DNA of 64,000 nucleotides, taken from assembly GCA_013112635.1 (NCBI GenBank), contig JABFGF010000001.1, positions 496,001 through 560,000 on the forward strand, given 5' to 3'. The stretch comes from Calditrichota bacterium. GTDB lineage: Bacteria; Calditrichota; Calditrichia; Calditrichales; J004. Positions 46,913 through 55,339 of the stretch are shown piece after piece. The notes below the pieces were generated by a model that was not told where the DNA came from, did not search any database, and was given only the letters and a program-made list of their open reading frames with translations. Each line of letters begins with the position of its first letter. Position 1 is the first letter of the stretch. Both the position numbers and the translations under genes were made by a program.

Positions 46913-47316
46913 CCCGGGAAATGATAAGCCGAATTCTGTATCCCGCAAAACGGGACGATAGCTATTTATCTAAGTTACCTGTTGCCAGATAATTTAAGCA
47001 ACCTACCCTGAAGTGTGTTTAAAAAACGCGTTAAGGGGAAAACGCACCCAATAAGGGTTCCTTCTTTATTTGGTCTTGCATCAATTCGGGTTTGTAGTAC
47101 CCTTGCTGTTAAAGTATCTAAATTTAGATATTCCAATTGGAACAAGGTGGTGAGCTCTTACCTCTCCTTTTCACCCTTATCCCGATGAATCGGGACGGTA
47201 TTTTTTCTGTGACACTCTCCTTCTGCAAATGCAGATTCTGATTTCTCAGAAGAATTTCCCCTTTGATGTTCGGACTTTCCTCCTTATTGCAAAGGCAGCT
47301 ATCTCATTTACCCGGA
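46913..47316 (-). ncRNA. rnpB: RNase P RNA
   Basis: The bacterial type A signatures are all present on the minus strand in order: GGAGGAAAGTCCGAAC (P4 5' strand), GTAAGAGCTCACC, GCAAGACCAAATA, AGGTTGCTT and ACAGAATTCGGCTTATC (P4 3' strand). P1 pairs CCGGG(T)AAATGA with TCATTTCCCGG, P2 pairs GATAGCT with AGCTATC, and P4 pairs AAGTCCGAA with TTCGGCTT with the universal bulged U. This gives about 404 nt. P12 and a hairpin after P2 (P19-like) share CGTCCCG and CGGGATA arms. RNase P RNA matures tRNA 5' ends. It sits 11 nt after the zinc-ribbon gene stop and 18 nt before recJ. Confidence 0.93.
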
Positions 47317-47326
47317 TATATGAAAT

Positions 47327-48031
47327 TTATTCCGTCCACACTAAAATTCTACCACAGAATTCACATTCGTAAATCTTTTTCATTTTTCTGACTTCAACAA
47401 CTTTCTGAGGTGGAATATATGAAAAACATCCACCGCAAGTTCCGTTTTCCACTTTAGCAATACCTGTACCATTACGTGCTTTACGAATTTTTTGATAAGT
47501 TGAATAAACATGCTTGCTTAAATTTTTAAGAACCTTATCACGTTTCTTTTTTAAAGAATTCTCTTCATCTGCGGTTTCGGCAAGGCTGGAATCCAATTCA
47601 ACTTTATTTTCCGATAGTTCCTCTTTTATCTTTGCAATTTCAGCCTCAAGTTCATTTATTTCTTTTTCTTTCTCTTCATCAGAGGACTTTATTAAAACCA
47701 GTTCACTTCCATATTCTTTTTGCGTTTTCTGGACTGATTCAATTTCAACCGTAATTGCATCGTATTCACGATTTGTTTTTACCTGATACAGTTGCTCATT
47801 GTATTTATTTAGTTTTTCCTGAGATTCCTTTTCAAAAAGCTCAATTTCCTTAATGCGTAATTTTGAAGATTTGATATCAGATTCTATTTCTTCAAGAGAG
47901 GCTGTTTTTGATATTAGTTTCTCTTCGAACTCATTAACTATATTGGGCAAATCTCCCCTTTCTTCCATCAGCTCATCAAGCCTGTTATCCAATTCTTGTA
48001 ACTCGATGAGTGCATGTAAAGTTTTTTGCAC
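47327..48031 (-). CDS. C4-type zinc-ribbon coiled-coil protein (DUF164/CdsZ-like)
   Basis: 234 residues, mostly an antiparallel coiled coil (residues about 15-170), ending in a C4 zinc ribbon (CGGCFSYIPPQKV and YECEFCGRIL). The family is widespread, with a proposed nucleic-acid binding role; precise function is not settled. The start is a GTG at 48031 behind a strong GGGGAGGGG ribosome binding site. That site sits directly after the T run of the terminator following the tRNA. Its stop lies 11 nt before rnpB. Confidence 0.88.
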   Translation of the reverse strand: MQKTLHALIELQELDNRLDELMEERGDLPNIVNEFEEKLISKTASLEEIESDIKSSKLRIKEIELFEKESQEKLNKYNEQLYQVKTNREYDAITVEIESVQKTQKEYGSELVLIKSSDEEKEKEINELEAEIAKIKEELSENKVELDSSLAETADEENSLKKKRDKVLKNLSKHVYSTYQKIRKARNGTGIAKVENGTCGGCFSYIPPQKVVEVRKMKKIYECEFCGRILVWTE

Positions 48032-48051
48032 CTCTTACCCCTCCCCTTTTA

Positions 48052-48090
48052 TATAAAAAAAGTGCACCCTATTTTTGTAGAATGCACTTT
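48052..48090 (-). terminator. intrinsic terminator after the CAU tRNA
   Basis: On the minus strand AAGTGCA and TGCACTT pair across a 16-base loop and are followed by TTTTTTATAT. It lies 81 nt after the tRNA, and the ribosome binding site of the zinc-ribbon gene follows at once. As at purA, no space is left for a promoter in between. Confidence 0.8.
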
Positions 48091-48170
48091 GATGTTATTT
48101 GTTTAAAACTTTTTTTTGCTTTTTTTTTGAACACTTTGAAAGCATAAAACTATCCTGATAAAATTTAAAG

Positions 48171-48244
48171 TGGGCCCACAGGGACTTGAACCCCGGACCA
48201 TTCGATTATGAGTCGAGTGCTCTAACCAACTGAGCTATGGGCCC
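48171..48244 (-). tRNA. tRNA with CAU anticodon (Ile2 or elongator Met)
   Basis: Minus strand, 74 nt, with acceptor arms GGGCCCA and TGGGCCC and discriminator A. The D arm is GCTC...GAGC, the anticodon loop CTCATAA gives CAU, and the TpsiC arm is CGGGG TTCAAGT CCCTG with a G-U pair. The anticodon stem pairs CTCGA with TCGAA, so the 27-43 pair is C-A, a mismatch. CCA is not encoded. Its anticodon arm and variable loop resemble bacterial tRNA-Ile2, which would need a TilS-modified C34; elongator Met remains possible. Confidence 0.93.
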
Positions 48245-48269
48245 TAATATTCTCAAAACTCGAGCTTAG

Positions 48270-48298
48270 AATTTAGCCACGGGTTTTTATAAAATCAA
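48270..48298 (-). promoter_or_regulatory. predicted tRNA promoter
   Basis: On the minus strand TTGATT, 17 bases, TAAATT, with the -10 element 25 nt before the tRNA 5' end. Spacing and -10 sequence equal those of the secD promoter. It lies in the gap between the 727-residue gene and the tRNA. Confidence 0.55.
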
Positions 48299-48318
48299 AT
48301 AAATATTGAGCCTCTTTT

Positions 48319-50502
48319 TTATGTTTTTATTGATAACTCAAAATGCTCATTCAGCCAAGCCTCAACTTTGTCTGGACTTACTACTATCGCCTTTCTTTGA
48401 CCATGATTTTTTAGGAGGATTTCTTTATGATTAACAGAAGTATAAAGCACTTCACCTTCCACTAAATCAGGTATGATAATTGTATATTTGTAAAAAACAG
48501 AATTAAGATGTTTTGTATCAATAATATCAACATAGAAGCCAAAATATTTGAAAAACAGTGACTTAATATTCTTGTATTCTTTTTCGGGATTTTTAATAAA
48601 AATAACCAGCTCTTGAGAAAGCAATTGAGCGTCTGTGTTTTTTATTTTTGTTAGTATCAGATCCTGAACTTTTGTTTTGTAAGAAAAAGTATAAGACTTT
48701 GGAACAATAACTTTAATCTGCTTTTCAACTCTAAGTTTATCAGGAAAAACACTCAATGGTTTTATGTTCAAATTCTTTTTTGAGTCATTGAAATTTACAG
48801 AAACAGAATCTATTACATGGTTATAATGATTAGTCAAAACGCCATGCAGGTATAAATCAGTATTACTTTTTTCCAGATTTGATAAATCTAAAACCGTACC
48901 ATTACTATTAAAAAATTGAAACTCTTCGATTCTATTGGTTTTAGGCACATCAATATAAGTTTTATGATATAATGATTTTTCGAAAGAATAATCAATATCA
49001 GCTATTTTACAGTCATTAATCCATTTTGCGCCTTTTATACTTACTTGATAACGCTTTCCTTTAAACAAAAACTTTAGTCTTAAATCTCCAAAGTTAACAG
49101 TAAAATTCTTCCAGGCTAATATTATTTTTAATGTAATACCTTCGTAACTAATCTTAATGAAATTTTCAAATATTAAATCGTGATGATACAAAAAAGGTTT
49201 TAAAATAATTAAGTCATTTTTGCTGTATTCTATTGACGCCTTTTTATCAATTCTAATTGGTGGGAAATTTTTGAAAGAAACAGAACAGAAATTTTTATCT
49301 CTTTTTTTTACAACCTGGTAATTGATAATATTATTAGCTAAAGAAGTGAGATTACTGCTGAGCACAAAATCAGCTAAGTCTATTTTTAGATTTTCTTTAG
49401 AAGAATCAATAAGGAAGTTATTTAAAGCCAATTTTGAATAGAGTCGATAAAGATTTAAAAAAGGAGAGTTTTGATTCTCTAATTGCGTTTCAAATTTAGC
49501 AGCAATTTTATTTTTCCACCAAAAATTATTCTTAAATACCAAAATCAATAATGCTGAAGCCTCTTCAGGAAATTCTTTGACAAAATTTTCAAAGTATAAA
49601 TTTCTCGATGAGTATGATAGAGCATTCCAGCTATGTTGAATTTTATTTTTTACTAATATATTATCTGTCTGCTTCGTCGATAATAATTCACAAAAAGATA
49701 AATCTTTCTCTTTAAGGCTTTGGTTGGTGGTTACGGATTTTAGACAATTCTTTATAAAAGAATCCTGTTCTGTTTGCTGTTTAAGCAAGTTATTTATTTC
49801 TTCATGATTATTGAATAAATAGAATAATTCTCTTAAAAATAATAAAGCCATTTTGTGATCAGATCTTTGGCTATCATACTTAAATGATAAATTTCCTTCG
49901 TTCCCTATCCATGGTATTTTTGCCCATAACTCATCAATCTCCATAAGTAATTCGTTATTCTCACTTTGCAGAAAAGATAATGGGTGGATTTTTCTTTCAT
50001 TTTCAAAAAGCTTTTCCAGGTAAATATTAAGCTGCAAATGAGCTGTTTTTAATTTTTCAGAATTAAATAAAATTACTTGTTCACCAGGATTAATCTCAAT
50101 TTTGCTAGTTACTGGTTTAATTTTATTAGATAAATCAAAAAATTGTGCTTTATTTTTCTGTGCAGTAATTATTAAACTGTGTTTTTCTTTAGTGTTAAAA
50201 TTTTGATAAACAATGAGCGTTTCTTCAAAAAACTCTATAATTGTAGTTTTGAAATTTAGAGTTACAATTTCTGAATAATAAATTCTGGATTTTGGAAATC
50301 GCCAGGATTGGGTGGTAGTTTTATTTGTTGGATTAGATTTATCAAAAGTAATTGAAAAAGTTTTAAAATTGTAGCTCTGATTTTCTTTTACATAATTGGC
50401 ACTATTTTTAAAACTAATCTTAGGAGTATTTTTTTGATAAGCAAAAAGAAGGTTTTTATTGATTATGTTTTGTAGGTCATTGATAGGCGTTGTGCTTTCC
50501 AT
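48319..50502 (-). CDS. uncharacterised 727-residue protein
   Basis: I do not recognise a family. No signal peptide, lipobox or membrane helix is visible, so it is likely cytoplasmic. It is rich in Lys, Asn, Phe and Ile and more A/T-rich than its neighbours. The N-terminal 170 residues and the C-terminal 300 look beta-rich (for example GITLKIILAWKNFTVNFGDL and TDLYLHGVLTNHYNHVID), the centre (about 190-400) helical. The only charged clusters are scattered; no nucleotide-binding or metal motif is evident. It starts 26 nt before the rseP stop region and is followed by the tRNA promoter. Codon use suggests a real gene, since the frame is intact over 2.2 kb. Confidence 0.7.
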   Translation of the reverse strand: MESTTPINDLQNIINKNLLFAYQKNTPKISFKNSANYVKENQSYNFKTFSITFDKSNPTNKTTTQSWRFPKSRIYYSEIVTLNFKTTIIEFFEETLIVYQNFNTKEKHSLIITAQKNKAQFFDLSNKIKPVTSKIEINPGEQVILFNSEKLKTAHLQLNIYLEKLFENERKIHPLSFLQSENNELLMEIDELWAKIPWIGNEGNLSFKYDSQRSDHKMALLFLRELFYLFNNHEEINNLLKQQTEQDSFIKNCLKSVTTNQSLKEKDLSFCELLSTKQTDNILVKNKIQHSWNALSYSSRNLYFENFVKEFPEEASALLILVFKNNFWWKNKIAAKFETQLENQNSPFLNLYRLYSKLALNNFLIDSSKENLKIDLADFVLSSNLTSLANNIINYQVVKKRDKNFCSVSFKNFPPIRIDKKASIEYSKNDLIILKPFLYHHDLIFENFIKISYEGITLKIILAWKNFTVNFGDLRLKFLFKGKRYQVSIKGAKWINDCKIADIDYSFEKSLYHKTYIDVPKTNRIEEFQFFNSNGTVLDLSNLEKSNTDLYLHGVLTNHYNHVIDSVSVNFNDSKKNLNIKPLSVFPDKLRVEKQIKVIVPKSYTFSYKTKVQDLILTKIKNTDAQLLSQELVIFIKNPEKEYKNIKSLFFKYFGFYVDIIDTKHLNSVFYKYTIIIPDLVEGEVLYTSVNHKEILLKNHGQRKAIVVSPDKVEAWLNEHFELSIKT

Positions 50503-50528
50503 TAATTATCTACTTCAATAATGGTCTG

Positions 50529-51854
50529 TTAGAAATATCTGTTTATATCTACATAAAGGACAAAAATAATTAAAAACAATAAAAAGGCCATTCCAACCTG
50601 CTGAATGACAATTCTGGTTTTTATAGACAAAGGCCTGCCCATAATCCCCTCAACAACTAAAAAGGCTAAATGACCGCCATCTAGTGCCGGGATAGGCAAT
50701 GTATTGAAAAATGCCAGTACTGAACTGAGCAATGCAATAAAACGGACGTAGGTAACCCAACCCCGGTTTGCTGCATCACTTAGCATTACCGCTATTGTTC
50801 CAGGTCCGCCAACCGTATCCTCAGCAGATTTCACACCTGTAACTAACAATTTCAATCCAACAAAATTCATATATATCATTTGAAATGGTTCGGCAATACC
50901 CATTTTTAAAGCTTTTGCAAAAGAGACCGGATTTTTTATTTGTTCATAATATAAGGAAACCCCTATAAGTCCATAAGACTTATCAATACCTTTGTCATCA
51001 ACTGAATGAATTTTTTTAGGAGTAACCATTCCAGAGAATACTTCTTCGCCTCTTTTCCATTTAATACTTATAGAATTGTTCGCATTCTTCTTAATTATCT
51101 CTGTCATTTCACCCCAATTTGAGATTGCTTTGTCATCTAATTCAATAATCGTATCTCTAGGTTTGAGGCCGGTTTTTTCAGCAGGATCACCCGGCGTTAC
51201 TTCTCTCACAGTTGCCGGAAAAATAGGAGAAATATTCAACATCTCACTATTCTTTTCTGATATCCATTCTTTCTTATAAAATAAAGTTGTTGTTTCATTG
51301 TCTCGTAATACTTCAAACTCAATATCATTTTCAATATTATTAAAAAAAGCATAAGATAGTTGTTTCCAAGTATCAATATATTCGTTGTTGATTTTGATAA
51401 TTTTGTCGCCATCTAAAAAGCCTATCTTTTGTGCTATCCCGGATTCTCCCTGAACTTTAAGATTTGTAATAGGAGTAACTATTTCGCCCTGTGAATAATT
51501 TACAAAAGTGTATAAACCAATCGCTAAAAGCAGGTTCATAATTACACCTGCCGAAATGATGATTATACGTTTCCAGACAGGTTTTGAGCTGTATTCATCC
51601 TCAGCACCTGATATTTCGGAATCCATGTTTTCATCAATAAAACCGGCCATTTTCACATAGCCTCCAAGAGGTATTGCTCCAATGGAAAATTCTGTGTCTC
51701 CCACTTTTTTGCTCAATATTGTTGGAGGAAATCCTATGGAAAACTTTTCTACACGTACACCCATCCAACGTGCAGCAAGATAATGACCAAGTTCATGAAT
51801 TAATACGAGGATACTAAATGCAAATATTACTGCGACAATACCTAAAAACGACAT
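50529..51854 (-). CDS. rseP: site-2 intramembrane metalloprotease RseP
   Basis: 441 residues. The zinc-binding HELGH lies in the first membrane segment (FSILVLIHELGHYLAARW, residues about 15-32), with GFPPTI after it. Two PDZ-like domains follow (about 125-210 and 210-295; TPGDPAEKTGLKPRDTIIEL), and the third catalytic Asp is in PIPALDGGHLAF near the C-terminus. RseP cleaves membrane-bound regulators such as anti-sigma factors and remnant signal peptides. Proximity to the lpx/bamA cluster matches many diderms. Confidence 0.95.
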   Translation of the reverse strand: MSFLGIVAVIFAFSILVLIHELGHYLAARWMGVRVEKFSIGFPPTILSKKVGDTEFSIGAIPLGGYVKMAGFIDENMDSEISGAEDEYSSKPVWKRIIIISAGVIMNLLLAIGLYTFVNYSQGEIVTPITNLKVQGESGIAQKIGFLDGDKIIKINNEYIDTWKQLSYAFFNNIENDIEFEVLRDNETTTLFYKKEWISEKNSEMLNISPIFPATVREVTPGDPAEKTGLKPRDTIIELDDKAISNWGEMTEIIKKNANNSISIKWKRGEEVFSGMVTPKKIHSVDDKGIDKSYGLIGVSLYYEQIKNPVSFAKALKMGIAEPFQMIYMNFVGLKLLVTGVKSAEDTVGGPGTIAVMLSDAANRGWVTYVRFIALLSSVLAFFNTLPIPALDGGHLAFLVVEGIMGRPLSIKTRIVIQQVGMAFLLFLIIFVLYVDINRYF

Positions 51855-51920
51855 TCTTTTTCTTTCTTTTTATTATTATTACTGCGGTAACTCAAATCTT
51901 TCATAATTGTTTCAAACAAA

Positions 51921-52757
51921 TTATAAAATCAACCTTAATCCGGCGCTAATCGATTTATAATCACCAAAATTATACTCAGCATTTAAGTTAAAAATCAATA
52001 TGGAAAAATTTATACCTAATTGATACCTAATTTCTTCCAATCCTGGGATTGAAATATCCACTTTATCACCAGTACCTGGATCGCTGACGTTTGTTACATT
52101 ATTAATATATCCTGCACCACCGTACGCTTCTATTGGTAACACACTAATTCTTTTTGAGCCTACAATATTCATAGAAAACACAGCGCCTTCAATATAATCA
52201 TCAACTCCGTATTTTTGATAAACAGCTAAAACACCAATATTAAACGGTATCGGGGATATAGAAAACAAGTTTTCCAGCTCGTATTTTATCCCAACACCAT
52301 AAATTGTGATTTTACCAACTTTTTTATCTTTCCATTCGGAATAGCGTAAAAGCAGGTTGGTATTATCACCAACACCAATATTTAATTGCAAAACCGGGAT
52401 ATTGAATGAATTAATATCCAATCCCTTGATTCCTGATGAATCATCTAAAGTCTTGCCAAAAACGGTTACCGACTGCAGTGAATCTGTCCCAAACGTTTTT
52501 TCACTTTGTGCTATTGGGGTTGTTATATAATTAATACCTAAATCAAAATGCGGAAACTTATATGCTTTTGCACTGAAGTAGGATGAGCTGGCAAGTGTTG
52601 CACCGAAAGCATTTGACAATGGTGTTAAATAGCCTTTTAAACTCGTTTCATTGTTATTTAAAAAAAATCTGCTAATATCATTTTCCAATACCTGTCCACT
52701 TACTGGAGAACAAATCACAAAAAATGCAATAATAGCTTTTAGAATAATTACTTTCAC
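51921..52757 (-). CDS. outer-membrane-type beta-barrel protein, paralogue 2 (DUF6588-like)
   Basis: 278 residues with a signal peptide (MKVIILKAIIAFFVICSPVSG; start codon GTG). Alternating hydrophobic strands (DLGINYITTPIAQ, IYGVGIKYELENLFSI, NLNAEYNFGDYKSISAGLRL) suggest a small beta-barrel. It aligns with the upstream gene at the KYELENLFSISPIPFNIGVL segment and the aromatic C-terminal strand. The terminator of the upstream gene lies between them, so it may need read-through or its own promoter; none was recognised in the remaining 30 nt. Confidence 0.75.
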   Translation of the reverse strand: MKVIILKAIIAFFVICSPVSGQVLENDISRFFLNNNETSLKGYLTPLSNAFGATLASSSYFSAKAYKFPHFDLGINYITTPIAQSEKTFGTDSLQSVTVFGKTLDDSSGIKGLDINSFNIPVLQLNIGVGDNTNLLLRYSEWKDKKVGKITIYGVGIKYELENLFSISPIPFNIGVLAVYQKYGVDDYIEGAVFSMNIVGSKRISVLPIEAYGGAGYINNVTNVSDPGTGDKVDISIPGLEEIRYQLGINFSILIFNLNAEYNFGDYKSISAGLRLIL

Positions 52758-52789
52758 TACCCGTCTCTGAAATTCAAAATGACTATATA

Positions 52790-52814
52790 GAAAAAAAGCC
52801 CCGTAAAGGGGCTT
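52790..52814 (-). terminator. intrinsic terminator between the two beta-barrel genes
   Basis: AAGCCCC, loop GTAAA, GGGGCTT, followed on the minus strand by seven T. It lies 20 nt after the upstream paralogue's stop. Confidence 0.88.
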
Positions 52815-52833
52815 ATATTAAAAACACTTACCT

Positions 52834-53649
52834 TTAAATTGAAATACCGTATCCAACGCCGGCAGCTAAATTACTACCTCTGCCACCAACTTCTACCTTA
52901 AAACCAAAAAGGGCTAACCCAGCCGCAAACCTAAACCCTGTAGAATCGAGCGTACCTGTTATTTCGTTTGGAACTACTACGCCATTAGTAACGATCGCCT
53001 GGTTCCAGGTCATATCTGTTGAGCCTAGTTCAACTCCAAGTTTTCCATAAATTCGGGCAACAACTAGGTCATAGCTCATCATTGCGCCAATGTTTATTGT
53101 AGAAAAGTCAAGGTTAATTCCGGTCTTAACATCTCCTGTTACGCCTTGTACAGTTACTGAATTTGTCTCAGTTGCACCAAAAGTCATTGTATTATAATCT
53201 GCAAATAAAGCTGTAGCTGGAAATGCAGGTACAGGAATTAAATCTGTAATTTCATATTTTAAACCAAAGCCTAATACTTTAACATTTGCACCAGACATTT
53301 CTAATTCAGGTAAAAAACGTCCGTAAGCTTCAAAGCCGGCAGTACCAAATCCAAGCTGTATGCCTGCACCACCGGGAAAATATAAATCATCATCAATACC
53401 GATTGCTTCATTTTTTTCTATACTTCCAACACCAAAAAACACACCGGCGCTAAAACGAAAAACAGATGGTCCAGAAGCATCAGTCCAATCTAATACGCTC
53501 ATTCCTGCATGAATCCCATTATTAAAATCTTCAAATTCACTTTCTAAATCTTTTACGGATGAGTATTCGGTCAAATCCAAATCTACCTGGGCGAAAGAAA
53601 CTCCAGATATTAAAAGTAAAATTAGTAGTGAGTGTAAAAATTTATACAT
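52834..53649 (-). CDS. outer-membrane-type beta-barrel protein, paralogue 1 (DUF6588-like)
   Basis: 271 residues with a signal peptide (MYKFLHSLLILLLISGVSFA). Glycine- and aromatic-rich strands (FRFSAGVFFGVGS, GFGLKYEITDLIPVPAFP, RFAAGLALFGFKVEVGGRG) indicate an outer-membrane barrel. The match to the next gene around KYEITDLIPVPAFPATALF suggests tandem duplication. Ribosome binding site CGGAGG is strong, and a promoter lies 37-69 nt upstream. Confidence 0.78.
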   Translation of the reverse strand: MYKFLHSLLILLLISGVSFAQVDLDLTEYSSVKDLESEFEDFNNGIHAGMSVLDWTDASGPSVFRFSAGVFFGVGSIEKNEAIGIDDDLYFPGGAGIQLGFGTAGFEAYGRFLPELEMSGANVKVLGFGLKYEITDLIPVPAFPATALFADYNTMTFGATETNSVTVQGVTGDVKTGINLDFSTINIGAMMSYDLVVARIYGKLGVELGSTDMTWNQAIVTNGVVVPNEITGTLDSTGFRFAAGLALFGFKVEVGGRGSNLAAGVGYGISI

Positions 53650-53685
53650 AAAAATCCTCCGTGTGTATATTTATGTTTAGCTGCG

Positions 53686-53718
53686 CAAATATAAGGTTTA
53701 GACAATTAAAATAGCAAA
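53686..53718 (-). promoter_or_regulatory. predicted promoter of the beta-barrel pair
   Basis: On the minus strand TTTG, 21 bases, TATATTTG, close to the Bacteroidetes pattern; as sigma70 it reads TTGCTA, 18 bases, TATATT. The -7 element lies 37 nt before the ATG at 53649. Spacing is one base longer than at secD. Confidence 0.5.
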
Positions 53719-53745
53719 TAGAGTAAATTATAAAATTACAAATAT

Positions 53746-54555
53746 TTAGCTCTGATATTGGTTCGGGATAAATAACTGACTATTAAATTTTTCCGCCTCT
53801 TTTTTTTCTGATTTTGTGGGATATTTATAATGTATTGGTATTTTATATTTATCGAAAAAAGATTCTGATAAAGCAGATGAAATTTCGACTTCACTTATTT
53901 TTTTTTTGTTAATATTTTCAAGATTAGTTGAATTGTGTTTTAAAAGTTCTGTCTGTCCCTCTTTATTGCCTGAATCTGTTCTAATATAATTGATAATTTT
54001 TTCATGTTCTCTACCAATAATTATTGAGCCGTGTTGCAAAATCGATTTTTTGTAGATTTTTTGAGCACTTCCAACTACTTTTTTCCCTTTTAACTGGATT
54101 TCACTTTTGGCAGCCCTGTTAAAGCAGGCAAATGTACTATCACCTTTGTTTAAATAGTTATTATCTTTTTTAGTAGTAGAAAGCGCCACATCAAAACCAA
54201 TATCTTTTAAAGCCCCGGCCAATAGAATATGAAATATCTCATATATTTCATGATGTGTAATATAACCCCTTGGGATAATAAAACTGTATGTCAGTTCCTG
54301 AGCATGTAAAATGGCACTGCCACCGGTTGGTCTTCGAACAATATCTATTTTGTTTTTGTCAATGGCTTCAATATCAACATTATTTAAATTTTGGTGGCGC
54401 CCAAGTGAAAGGCAGAAAGGATTCCAGCCATAAAATCTTAGTATTGGTTTTTGGTCATGGCCAACCTGTTCAGCAAATAACAGATCCAAAGCCATATTTT
54501 CTAAACCTGTAAAATATTGAAATGGGATTACACGAAGAGAAGTAAACGGAAGCAT
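53746..54555 (-). CDS. lipoyl/octanoyl transferase family protein (LipM/LplA-like)
   Basis: 269 residues. The BPL/LplA/LipB fold is marked by LSLGRHQNLNNVD, RRPTGGSAILHAQELTYSFI and KGKKVVGSAQKIYKKSILQHGS (part). The cysteine in FACFNRAA matches the catalytic Cys position of LipM-type octanoyltransferases, so an amidotransferase or octanoyl-transfer role is likelier than ATP-dependent ligation. A LplA-type ligase remains possible. It starts four nt from the lpxA stop and is probably part of the same transcript. Confidence 0.82.
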   Translation of the reverse strand: MLPFTSLRVIPFQYFTGLENMALDLLFAEQVGHDQKPILRFYGWNPFCLSLGRHQNLNNVDIEAIDKNKIDIVRRPTGGSAILHAQELTYSFIIPRGYITHHEIYEIFHILLAGALKDIGFDVALSTTKKDNNYLNKGDSTFACFNRAAKSEIQLKGKKVVGSAQKIYKKSILQHGSIIIGREHEKIINYIRTDSGNKEGQTELLKHNSTNLENINKKKISEVEISSALSESFFDKYKIPIHYKYPTKSEKKEAEKFNSQLFIPNQYQS

Positions 54556-54558
54556 AAC

Positions 54559-55332
54559 TTAACGTATAATACCTCTGTCACATGATTTGAGAAAATCAAC
54601 AAGATGCATAACTTCTGGAGTGTCAGAAAATTTTTCTGAAATGAGCTTAATTGCTTCTTTTGTAGTATTATTCTGGCGATATAATATTTTATATGCCTCT
54701 CGGATTGCAGAAAGTGAGTCCGCAGAAAATCCACGCCTTTGCATACCAATTTTATTTAAACCTGCAAATTTTAATGGTTCTCCCATTGCCAAAATATATG
54801 GAGGAACATCTTTAGGGATTCTCAATCCACCGCCAATAAAGCTTTGCGTGCCTATCTTTACAAATTGATGTACGGGAGTTAATCCACCAATTCCAACAAA
54901 ATCTTCGATTATAACATGCCCGGCAAGGTTAACTGAATTTGCAAGAACAACATTATTCCCAATTTGACAATCATGGGCCACATGGGCGTAAGCCATAATT
55001 AAACAGTTGTCACCTATCCGGGTGTAATAGCTATGGGTCGTTGCCCTGTTTAACGTTGCAAATTCGCGTATCGTTGTATTGTTGCCAATCTGCAAGAATG
55101 TTTTTTCATCTTCAAATTTCAAATCCTGCGGATCTGTGCCTAAAACAGCGCCTTTGGATATTTTACATCCTTTACCCAACTCTGTACCACTGGAAATTAA
55201 AACATGTGATGCTATTTGACAGCCATCGTTAATTTTTACATCATTTTCAATTATTGAATATGGCCCAATAGAAACGTCATTTCCAATATCAGCATTTTCA
55301 CTAACAATGGCACTGGGATGAATCTGTGTCAT
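54559..55332 (-). CDS. lpxA: UDP-N-acetylglucosamine acyltransferase LpxA
   Basis: 257 residues from the ATG at 55332, which has AGGAG four bases upstream overlapping the lpxC stop; the frame to 55350 adds residues without a better site. Left-handed beta-helix hexapeptides (HPSAIVSENADIGNDVSIGP) run to the middle; the catalytic His is in MAYAHVAHDC. It adds the first hydroxyacyl chain to UDP-GlcNAc in lipid A synthesis. Confidence 0.96.
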   Translation of the reverse strand: MTQIHPSAIVSENADIGNDVSIGPYSIIENDVKINDGCQIASHVLISSGTELGKGCKISKGAVLGTDPQDLKFEDEKTFLQIGNNTTIREFATLNRATTHSYYTRIGDNCLIMAYAHVAHDCQIGNNVVLANSVNLAGHVIIEDFVGIGGLTPVHQFVKIGTQSFIGGGLRIPKDVPPYILAMGEPLKFAGLNKIGMQRRGFSADSLSAIREAYKILYRQNNTTKEAIKLISEKFSDTPEVMHLVDFLKSCDRGIIR

Positions 55333-55339
55333 TTTTCTC

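Noticed and set aside
46896-47326. Possible missing coding gene between recJ and the zinc-ribbon gene
   Set aside because: The space is fully explained by rnpB with matching P1, P2 and P4 helices.
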